From NCBI GenBank assembly GCA_037013495.1, contig CM072801.1, positions 12,138,501 through 12,202,500 of the forward strand: DNA of 64,000 nt, given 5' to 3'. A program made the translations under genes and the position numbers. Under the pieces are notes generated by a model. That model saw nothing but the letters and a program-made list of their open reading frames with translations, was not told the DNA's origin and searched no databases. This stretch comes from Hippophae tibetana (taxonomy: Eukaryota; Streptophyta; Magnoliopsida; Rosales; Elaeagnaceae). Below, in pieces: positions 36,872-46,697 of this stretch (position 1 is its first letter; each line of letters starts with the position of its first letter).

Positions 36872-37458
36872 GAAGTTGGACGTTTTGTGGAACGTTGTGG
36901 TGTGTGTCAATCTGCCAAAGGTAAGTCCCAGAATACTGGTTTGTATACTCCTCTGTCAGTGCCTGCAAACATATGGTAAGATTTGTCAATGGATTTTGTT
37001 CTCGGCCTTCCCAGAACTCAATGCCATGTTGGACAAGACCATTTTGGTCATTGAAGAACGATTTTTTTGGCCTCATCTTAAGAGGGAAGTTGGACGTTTT
37101 GTGGAACGTTGTGGCGTGTGTCAATCTGCCAAAGGTAAGTTCCAGAATACTGGTTTGTATACTCCTTTTCCAGTGCCTGCAAACATATGGGAAGATTTGT
37201 CAATGGATTTTGTTCTTGGCCTTCCCAGAACTCAATGCCATATTGGACAAGACCATTTTGGTCATTGAAGAACGATTTTTTTGGCCTCATCTTAAGAGGG
37301 AAGTTGGACGTTTTGTGGAACGTTGTGGCGTGTGTCAATCTGCCAAAGGTAAGTCTCAGAATACTGGTTTGTATACTCCTCTGCCAGTGCCTGCAAACAT
37401 ATGGGAAGATTTGTCAATGAATTTTGTTCTCGGCCTTCCCAGAACTCAATGCCATGTA
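36872..37458 (+). repeat. three tandem copies of a 214-bp integrase segment
   Basis: GAAGTTGGACGTTTTGTGG recurs at 36,872, 37,086 and 37,300, a 214-bp period. Each copy encodes the integrase zinc-finger end and linker ([16 protein letters not shown]...NTGLYTP). Only the third copy runs on into the catalytic core ([20 protein letters not shown]). 214 is not a multiple of three, so the copies are out of frame with one another. Confidence 0.9.
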
Positions 37459-38250
37459 GATTCTGTGTTTGTAGTTGTTGATAGGTTCTCTAAGATGGCC
37501 CATTTCATTCCTTGTAAATGGACATCAGATGTAAGCAACGTGGCCAACCTATTCTTTAGAGAGGTAGTTAAACTTCATGACATTCCACGCACCATTACCT
37601 CTGATCGGGATGTAAAATTCATCAATCATTTTTGGAAAGTTTTGTGGAAACGTTTTGACACTTCCCTTCAGTTTAGTAGGGCCTATCATCCATAGACTGA
37701 TGGTCAGACAGAGTTAGTTAACAGGACTATGGGCACAATGATTCGTTGTATTGCTGGAGACCGACCCAAGCAATGGGATTTAGCTCTTCCTCAGGCTGAA
37801 TTTGCTTTTAATAGCATGGTAAATCGTTCAATTGGAAAGGCTCCATTTGCTATAGTTTATACTAAGGTGCCGACTCATTCCCTCGACCTCATCACCCTCC
37901 CAAAGACACGAAGTCAGACAGCTGCTGCTCTTGCTGATCAAATAGTCCAGGTGCATCGCGAGGTCAAACAGTGCCTAGAGGAGGCCAACGCCAACTATAA
38001 GACTGCCGCTGATGTTCATCGACGCACAAAGGTTTTTGCTGAAGGTGATCTGGTTATGATCCATCTTCGTAAAGAAAGGTTTCCTACTGGAACATACAAC
38101 AAGTTGAAGGCTAAGAAGTTGGGTCCTTTTTGCATCAAACACAAGATTTCATCCACTTTCAATGTCTCTAATCTCTGAGTATTTCCCTCCTGATGATGCC
38201 CCTACCATTATTGAAAACTCTGAGACGAGTTCTTTCCAAGCTGGGGGAAT

Positions 38251-38543
38251 TGATGTAGCACGAATTTACAAATTCGTCCTTTAGTTATTTTCTTTTCTTT
38301 TCTGTTTGGTATTTTGTCGTTTTTCGTAACCGAATTACACTACTTTTGTTGTTCTGTTTCTACGTTTGTTATTTTAAAGGGAAATGAAGAAAGAAAAGGC
38401 GACATGGTTTTACCCTAAGAAAAAAATTGCTGAGTATCTCGTAGCTTCATTTTATTAATTTTCTCTCTAGAATCTGATTCGAGCAATCAGATTCATCACG
38501 ACTGGAAAATCAATTCCAGAAGTTTCTTAGATCTGCTTCATCA
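38251..38543 (+). repeat. 3' LTR of the Gypsy element
   Basis: 293 bp from TGATGTAGCACGAATTT to GCTTCATCA, preceded by the polypurine tract CTGGGGGAAT. Confidence 0.88.
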
Positions 38544-38548
38544 ATTAA
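38544..38548. repeat. right target-site duplication of the Gypsy element
   Basis: ATTAA directly after the 3' LTR, identical to 32,092-32,096. Confidence 0.8.
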
Positions 38549-39588
38549 TTTTTGGGTTTGTAAGTCATTGATGTTCAAAAATCGAATTAAATTAATTTAA
38601 ATCAAATTTTTATCGGATTGTATCCGAACAGTTTTTTTAACAGAACGTGGACACCTAGTATTAATAAAGTGTTTTTTATAGTAAATTATTATTTTGTAAT
38701 AATTTATGTAACAGTTTATAAAATATTTTTATTAATCAAAAGTTTTTTTCCTAGTATTTCTTTTTTGAATAATAATTTGATTTACTTAACATACTATGTA
38801 ATCATATATTTTTAATATCCATGTTAGATACAGTTGTATTGTATATTACTTATAAAGTATACTTTTTATCAATTATATTTTTTTCTCTATCTATCTCTTA
38901 TTGAATATTAATTTTTTTTAAATTATATTAATCTTAAATTTTATTAACTTTAAATAACATATATACTAACAATTAATAATTTCTTTAGATGCATCTAGAT
39001 TTGCTACTAACTTAAATGATATTTAGTATTGATGACATTCTTATGTAGTATTAAGGATGTACATTTTAACTACAAATAACTAAAATTGTAATTTTTCCTA
39101 AGAAATTGATGATTGTTTTTTAAAATAATCTGAGAAAATTTAATTTTTATAAATTAAATATATTTTTAAATATTGGGTAATTATTATTTAAATATGTTTG
39201 AATTAATATTGTAAGCGTTTTCGTTGAACCGAACTGGGCAACTCAGTCAAGACACCCGAATAATACGGAAAACAAAATTCTGCTGACACTTGGCTAAACC
39301 TTTTACCTGTGGAAAGACATACCACTATGTCACAGTGGAAGTAACTATGGTTTTCGCTGTTCAACTCTCAGCTCCAAAATCCTCTTGTAATCTTTTCAGT
39401 ATCTCTACATGTTCCAATCTTTTTTTTCTTTCTGATAATCTGGTTCTCTCTTGTCGTTTTTTTGTCTCTTCAATTGCTCTGTTTTGTTTTTCAATAAAGA
39501 ACCAAAATTTGCTAATTAACAATCAATTGCACCATTTTTGTTGATTAATTTCACAAAAATAAGCAAAACCATTTAATTAAAATTAAAA
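38549..39588. other. 5' flank of the LEA2-type gene
   Basis: AT-rich DNA up to about 39,200, then a locally less AT-rich stretch (about 39,210-39,588) that probably holds the promoter and 5' untranslated leader of the gene starting at 39,589. The short frame at 39,290-39,544 has low complexity and lies in this leader, so it is not called. Confidence 0.45.
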
Positions 39589-42500
39589 ATGATTCACGGA
39601 ACATCCGATTCAGACATAACTAGTCTAGACTCATCCTCCCCGAGATCTTCAAAGAGACCTGCTTACTATGTACAGAGTCCAAGAGACTCTAACGATGGCT
39701 ACAAGTCTTCTTCATTAATACAAGCCACCCCTCCTTTCAACTGCCCAATGGAGACTCCTCCTCATCCTTCTTATTCTCGCCATTCAACGATTTCTTTAGA
39801 CACTCAATCCTCGGGAACTTTAATGTCTTTTATTGGTCGGAAATGGAATCGCAAAAGGAATTACAAAGGATGGACTGATTTTAACGTTATTGATGAAGAA
39901 GATGACATTGAAGAGTTGAATAGAGATAAAGGGTTGTCTAGGAAGTGTCAGGTTACGTTTGGTTTGGTTGGGTTAGTTTCGATTTTCTCTGTTTTTTGTT
40001 TGATCAGTTGGGCTGCTAGTAAGCCGTACAAGGCTCACTTTGCTCTCAAGGTATGTTATATGGATGAATGATACAATTTTTGATATGATCCGGTGTGGTA
40101 AACAATTTTTAGTTAAAATAATAAAATTTATCATTTTTAATCTCTATATTAATTATGATAATATTATGATTTATACTAAAAAGATTTTTTTATATATATT
40201 GTTATTTTGTAACGATTTTATTACTTGAAATTAATTTTAGTTTATTACTTCATTAGTCATATTGCTTTACCTTTTCTATTTAGTATTGACTATTTATTTT
40301 TGTTTTTTAAATTATCGTTTTAATCTTATATTTTATTTTCAAAACAATCAATAATTTCTCTTAATATATTATATTAGTCTTTATGTCGGTGGTAATTAGA
40401 TATTCTAAAATGAATTTTACTTCATATTTAATATTTACCAGATGTTTATTGTGCGATGTAATGAGTATTGTGTTCGAATTTGTTGGTTAACTATGCGAGC
40501 CAGCATGAAAAAAAGTTGAATCATTCAACATTCAATATAATGGCGTCTTATAAGGGATAAAAAAAAGTCAAATGTTAGATTACTTAAAATATTTATTTCC
40601 TTGACTTACTTTAATCTCAATGTATAGATAAAAATAGAAATTCTTATAACCAAAGTTAACAAAGAGGACGGTCGAAGTCTAGATCAAGGTATGACAAGAA
40701 GTATCATCATTGCGTAAAGCCTAGACACTTCATTCGAGAATGTAGTTTTGTGATCTTTATTGATGACCATTCTAGAAAGTATAGATTTTTGCTTTGAAAA
40801 CTAAAGATCAAGTGCATGAAGTTCTTAAGCAGTTTCATGTAAAAGTGGAGAGAGAAATTGGAGACGTTTGAAGTGTGTATGTGCAGATAATGGTGGTGAG
40901 TATCGTGGACCATTCGAGGAGTACTGCAGAAGTTTCAGCATTAGGCTGGAAAAATTAGTGCCAAAGACACCTCAACACAACAGTGTCGTTGAGAGCATGA
41001 ATAGAAACATCTGTGAAAGAGTCAGATGTATACTCTCAAATGCAAAACTGCCAAACTCCTTTTGGGGGGAGGCTTTTAGGACAACAGTCAATTTAATCAA
41101 CCTTTCTCCATCATTTCCATTAAACTACGACGTACCGGAAAGAGTTTGGACGGGGAAAGACGTTTCTTACAAACACTTGAAAGTATTCGGCTGTAGAGCA
41201 TTTGTTCACATTCCAAGAGATAAATGGTCCAAGTTTGATGGAAAAACGAAGCAATGTATCTCTATGGGATATGCCCATGAAGAATTTGGCCACAGAATTT
41301 GGGATCCTATTTGTAAAAGGATTGTCAGAATCAGAGACGTGGTGTTTCTTGAAGACCAAATAATTGAGGATTTTGAGAATTCCGAAAAACCACAGTTAGA
41401 TGAAATTCTAGTTAATTTGGATCCAGTCTCTCCACAGTGTCTAGTGTAACTCCCCCGTCATCAGGATTTTTTGGTTCAGAACCAGAACATGTCCAACCAA
41501 AAGTACAAACAAGGAGATCCATCCGAGTACGACAACCAAGTCGTATATATTCTCCTAACGAGTATGTGATGCTCACTGAAGGGGGAGAACCGGAGAGTTA
41601 TGATGAAGCTATCACTAATCAGCATAAGACTGAGTGGTTAAAAACCATGCAGGAAGAAATGAAATCTCTGCATGAGAACCACACATTTGACCTAATGAAA
41701 CTACCACAAAGAAGAAAATCTCTCAAGAATAAGTGGGTGTACAAAATCAAAAGTGAAGAAGGCAGTTCACAACCACGTTACAAAGCAAGATTGGTTGTGA
41801 AAGGATTCGAGCAGAAGAAAGGCGTTAACTTCGATGAAATATTCTCACCAGTAGTTAAAATGTCTTCAATTCGAGTTGTTCTTGGTTTGGCAGCTAGCCT
41901 TAATCTGGAGGTTGAACAACTTGATGTAAAGACTGCATTCTTACACGATGATCTTGATGAGGAAATCTATATGGAGTAGCTCGAAGGTTTCCAAGTCAAA
42001 AGGAAAGAGAAGTTGGTATGTAGGCTAAAGAAGAGCTTGTATGGTATGAAGTAAGCACCAAGAGAGTGGTACAAAAAGTTTGACTCAATTATGGAGAAAA
42101 ATGAATACAATAGAACGATGGTTGATCACTACGTCTTCATCAAGAAATTCTCTAATGGTGATTTTATCATTCTTCTACTTTATGTTGATGACATGTTAAT
42201 TGTAGATCAAAATATTGACAAGATTAATAAGTTGGAGAAGGAGTTAAGCAAGTCCTTTGCAATGAAGGACTTAGGACCTGCCAAGAAGATTCTTGGCATG
42301 ACGATTACCCATAACACGTAAAAGCAAAAGATCTGGCTCTCTAAAAAACGTTATTTTGAAAAAGTTCTTGAAAGATTCAACATGAGCAAAGCTAAACCTG
42401 TTATTTGTCCACTTGCGAGCCATTTCAAGCTTATTGTGAGTCAAAGTCCCTCAAGTGAAGAGGATAAATTGGAGATGAGTAAGGTGCCTTATGCATCGAT

Positions 42501-45500
42501 GGTTGGTAGTCTAATGTATGCTATGGTATGCACCAGACCAGACATTGCACATGTTGTTGGCGGTGTGAGTCGATTCCTGACAAGATTAATAAGTTGGAGA
42601 AGGAGTTAAGCAAGTCCTTTGCAATGAAGGACTCAGGACCTGCCAAGAAGATTCTTGGCATGACGATTACCCATAACACGTAAAAGCAAAAGATCTGGCT
42701 CTCTAAAAAACGATATGTTGAAAAAGTTCTTGAAAGATTCAACATGAGCAAAACTAAACCTGTTAGTTGTCCATTTGCGAGCCATTTCAAGCTTATTGTG
42801 AGTCAAAGTCCCTCAAGTGAGGAGGATAAATTGGATATGAGTAAGGTGCCTTATGCATCGATGGTTGGTAGTCTTTTGTATGCTATGGTATGCACCAGAC
42901 CAGACATTGCACATGTTGTTGGCGTTGTGAGTCGATTCCTATCAAATCCTGGAAAGCAACATTGGGCAGCTGTCTAATGGATACTCAGGTATCTCAAAGG
43001 AACCTCCGATCATTGTTTATGCTTTAGTAATAATAAACCTATATTAGAAGGATATACAGATTCAGATATGGTTGGCGACGTAGATACGAAGAAATCTATA
43101 TCCAGGTACCTAATAACATTTGGAGGGGGAGCTGTTTCATGGAAATCACGGTTACAAAAATGTATTGCCTTAAGTACCACGGAAACAGAGTATATTGCAA
43201 TCACTGAAGGTTGTTAGGAGATCCTGTGGATGAAAAAATTCCTACAAGAATTACATCAGAACCAAGAAAACTATGTTCTTTATTGCGATAGTCAGAGTGC
43301 AATTCACCTTAGCAAAAATCCAACCTTCCACTCAAGGTCTAAACACATCGACGTAAGGTATCATTGGATTCGTTGTGTTGGAACATAAACTACTGCAAGT
43401 TGAGAAGGTTCACACCAATGATAATGGGGCAGATATGGTGACAAAGACCATGATTAGAGAAAAGTTTGCTATCTGTAGAAAGATTGCAGGTGTGGAAGAG
43501 CTTTGTCCCACATAAGGTGAAGAGGGAGATTTGTTGGTCGAACTATGTGGGTCAGCAACAAAAAAAAGGATAAGGCATTCAACATTCAAGAAAGATGGCA
43601 CCATCTGTGGGAAGAAGAATAAGAAGAAGAAAAAAAGTCAAAAATGTTAGGATGTGTGAAGGATTAATTTCTTTCTATAAAAGGCCTTAACCTTAATCTC
43701 AAATCTCAACGTATAGATAAAAGCGGAGAGAAAAAAAACAGAGAGTTTTCTAGTAAAATCTTTTCTCAGAGAAAAGATTAAGAGTTAATTTGTAAAGTTT
43801 TATCCACAAATTAAAAATACATATCTATTATATTTTTGTGAGAGATCTACTTAAAGGTAAATTGTGTAATACAATCTTATTATAGTAGAATTTATTTTTT
43901 TTAGGACCATTTATTTTTTCAATAGAATTAAAGTATGTTTCCTACTTCGAATTTTATGAACGAAAAGCTTAGAGCTTTCTTTCAAGAACCAATATTGTTA
44001 TGATCTCATTTGAGTTTAATTGTTTCAAAAAATTTGATGATGCCAAATTTTTCTACCTATTCTTCTTCGTACTGTCATTTTAACCAGCTAGCTGCAACTT
44101 ATTTGCTGAAGGTTTTTCATTCAAAACTGTTTTCTTGTGTATATATATATTTCAATAGATAATATCCATTTTGAAAGTAATGATGGGTTAGATTAGTGGA
44201 ATTCGATATTGTTCGTGTACTTTTCTACCGGGGGTAGACTTAACGAATCCCATAAGGTAAACTAAGTAGGTTACATTTTTAGAGTCACGTCATGGGTTAA
44301 ATAGGACTTCAATTTTGGTTAATATTTTTTCTTGGATTTCTTACCTTCTAGTCTACAAATCATTTTCTTTATTTTATTTTTAATAAAAATTTAAAGATAA
44401 TTTATTAAAAAAATTATACTTAATCACTTTAGTTTCACAAATTAGACATATTGATAACTTTAAATTAGTTTACATTTGTCATCTTAATTTTATATTTGTA
44501 AACATTTTATTCATTTTAGATAAATTTTGATGATTTAAATTTAATTTAATTTTCATTTTTTTTTTACTTTTTGAAATATTTTTATCTTCAAACATTTACT
44601 AGGAGACCACTACTAGTAAAATTCATTTAATTTAACTTAAATTTTTATACTAAAAAATATTTTAAAAAGTTGATAAGATTTAATTAAAGCGTCTAAAATG
44701 TAACAATAATGCGATTATAGTGTACTAATTAAAAAAATGTGACTAATACCTAATTTGTGAAATGAATCTAATTTTTTTATTTTAAACTTCGTATACCATA
44801 AATAGTAATTGAACTCTAAAACTTCAACGTTATGCTCAAATAAACTTCATATTGTTGGGGAGTTATCTACCGGTATACTGTTTAATTTCCTTTTTCTTGC
44901 TACGGAACTGGTAAGTTACTTATTTGTCTAGAGAAATTACATGTACATGAGACATCTAGTTAGCCAAGCTTTGCATATACATGGCATTTTGTGATGGAGA
45001 ATGAGAATTCTTTTTAATATTGCAGCGTTTTACGGTGCATAATTTCTATTACGGGGAGGGATCGGATACAACGGGAGTGCCAACGAAGATACTGACAACA
45101 AATTGTTCTGTGTTGATGTCTGTATACAATCCTGCTTCATTTTTTGGCATTGATGTTAACTCTACGCCTCTCCGTCTCAAATATTCAGATATCACAATTG
45201 CTACTGGTCGGGTAAATTCTTTTCCTTCTCTTTTCCAACTAGATTACTTGAAAAAAAGTTTACTTGTAGTCTGGTAGATAAGACCTATTACGAACCACAC
45301 CAGAATACAGTTTGATCATAAAAAGTATTACTTGAAAGAAAGAGTTTATGCTTCTTTTGTGCAGCTCATGTGAAATATTAGTCCTAAAAGTTTGTGTAAT
45401 GAAGTATGGCTTATGTTTTTTTGAATGCAAATTCTTACTTAGTTAGAGAAGTACTATCAACCAAGGAAAAGCCACAGGACTATTTCTATAAACCTCCAAG

Positions 45501-45724
45501 GAATTAGAGTGCCTTTGTATGGGGCTGGGGCGAGCTTAGCCGCATCCGCTTTGGATCACAGTGGAGTGTCAATGACACTCAAGTTTGAAGTGAGGGCAAG
45601 AGGCAACATTGTCGGAAAGTTGGTGAAAACAACCCACAGAAGGCACATATTTTGTTCCATTAGTATTGACCTTCATACTACGAAGTCTATCATTTTAAAT
45701 AAGGCTGATTGTACTTATAGTTGA
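39589..45724 (+). CDS. LEA2 (NDR1/HIN1-like) membrane protein, intron 1 invaded by a Copia element
   Basis: Three exons join in phase: 39589-40050, 45026-45211 and 45449-45724, giving 307 residues. The first donor is AAG|GTATGT. The acceptors are ATTGCAG and TTAGAG. Exon 1 encodes a Ser/Pro-rich N-terminus with RPAYYVQSPRDS, the hallmark of the At1g45688/At5g42860-like group, an acidic patch (DEEDDIEELN) and one membrane helix (about residues 121-143, LVGLVSIFSVFCLISWAA). Exons 2-3 encode the LEA2 beta-sandwich, with GVPTKILTTNCSVLMSVYNP, FFGIDVNSTPL and IRVPLYGAGASL. Such proteins are single-pass membrane proteins with the LEA2 domain outside the cytoplasm. The molecular function is not established. 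Intron 1 is 4,975 bp because it holds a retrotransposon. All splice sites and exons remain intact, so the gene may still be expressed. Confidence 0.85.
42217..42940 (+). repeat. 362-bp tandem duplication in the Copia 3 reverse transcriptase
   Basis: 42,217-42,578 and 42,579-42,940 are near-identical head-to-tail copies, both starting GACAAGATTAATAAGTTGG and ending GAGTCGATTCCT. Both encode the same RT end (SKSFAMKDLGPAKKILGM ... RPDIAHVVG). 362 is not a multiple of three, so the second copy is frameshifted relative to the first. Confidence 0.92.
43532..43886 (+). repeat. 3' LTR of Copia element 3
   Basis: Begins TGTTGGTCGAACTATGTG after the polypurine tract AAGAGGGAGATT. It shares CATTCAACATTCAA, AAAAAAAGTCAAA and GTATAGATAAAA with the truncated 5' LTR at 40,481-40,650. 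The 3' end is uncertain because the 5' copy is cut short. Confidence 0.65.
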
Positions 45725-46697
45725 TTGAAATTTAAGGGTTCAACTGCAGCTAATGCAATTCAGTAACGAAGAAGTAGTAGCAGTGCTCTGTACATTGCTA
45801 TGCACATCTGCTAGATGGATTGCTATAATCATTAAATGGTTGTGGAAGTTCTGTAAATTTGGTTTTTCATATTCGTTAATGGAGCAGTCGGAAAAACGGG
45901 GGAAGATTGTGATTCACTTGTGTATGGGCAGAGTGGAAGTGCTTCATTTTGTTTTGTGTTGTGTTGTGGAGCTATTTGTGTCCAACTTATTTTTGCTTTA
46001 ATGCTCTTTTTGAACTAGATAAGGAAGACCAAAATGTTAGTGAGGTAAAATGTAGTCTTTTGTTTTGTCATAATCTTTATGAGAAGTGCTTTAAGAAGAT
46101 AAGATTCACTATTTTTGCTTTTAAGAATAATAAATAATGGGTACTTTTGAAAAAAATAGTTTGGAATGCATACCCCTTTCATAAAATAATTAATAAAATG
46201 TTATTTAAAACCACTTCTAACATTTTAATCCCAAACACCAAAATAATTCTTAAAACCACTTCTAAAAAAAAGCACATCCAGATGATCCATAGTCAAAAGG
46301 ATGTCATGCACTTATGAAAGTTTATGTTAGAAAGTGCATTTTGTACTTCAACATAAGCACAAATTATATGACTTGTTTTGAAATCACTTTATACTTAAAA
46401 TCATTTTTAACAAAAACTACTTAAACAAGCAAAAAAGACACTCGTAAGTACATCCCCTTTCCTCCCCACTCCAATAAGTAAGGCGTTGCTTAAGGTGATT
46501 ACTGAATTGAAGGCTTCACTTGTGATTCCTATATAATACATCAAAATAATCAACGGGGGCCTTCTAAAAATAAGCCTGTCTTCAAAAATGGACTACTTCC
46601 CACTTGAATGAGAAGATATTACGTAGAGATGTAAACAGGGTAAGGTACAACCTGGATGGACAGTGTTTATCGCACAGAAAAATTCACAATGTGTTAA
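45725..46697. other. 3' flanks of the convergent LEA2 and PLSP1 genes
   Basis: Presumed 3' untranslated DNA of the LEA2-type gene (to roughly 46,130), followed by non-repetitive AT-rich spacer and the 3' end of the minus-strand signal peptidase gene. The short frames at 45,753-46,137 lack any family resemblance. Confidence 0.5.

Larger units (their letters stand above)
32097..38543 (+). mobile_element. Ty3/Gypsy LTR retrotransposon with internal tandem expansions, inactivated
   Basis: A 6.4-kb element with about 290-bp LTRs and a 5-bp target duplication. In order: gag (32.5-34.6 kb, expanded in tandem), zinc knuckle CYRCNQPGHGSNEC (34,608-34,649), protease with IIDSGSMENIVS near 34,880, reverse transcriptase (about 35,400-36,100), RNase H (36,134-36,640), integrase (36,800-38,180, expanded in tandem) ending with a KKLGPF motif of the GPY/F module. 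Several lesions make it inactive. RT lacks the segment between PKKGGSW and [11 protein letters not shown], and its catalytic box reads YFDN instead of YFDD. Stops lie in gag, between RT and RNase H, and in integrase. No chromodomain was recognised after the GPY/F module. The domain order IN-after-RT/RH and the RT sequence place it in Gypsy, probably among chromovirus relatives. Confidence 0.9.
40481..43886 (+). mobile_element. Copia LTR retrotransposon 3, internally deleted, in intron 1 of the LEA2 gene
   Basis: Starts with TGTTGGTTAACTATGCG at 40,481, matching the 3' LTR start TGTTGGTCGAACTATGTG at 43,532. Two deletions removed much of the element. The first joins the middle of the 5' LTR (about 40,650) to the end of gag (zinc-knuckle remnant KYHHCVKPRHFIREC). 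The second joins gag to the integrase core (FIDDHSRK near 40,757). Integrase (CADNGGEYRG, TPQHNSVVESMNRN) runs to about 41,440, and RT (QLDVKTAFLHDDLDEEIY, YVDDML) from about 41,570 with several stops. RNase H follows to about 43,370. It resembles the Tnt1 type. The right end is set by a GAATT that repeats the bases before the left end; an end near 43,945 is also possible. Confidence 0.75.
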
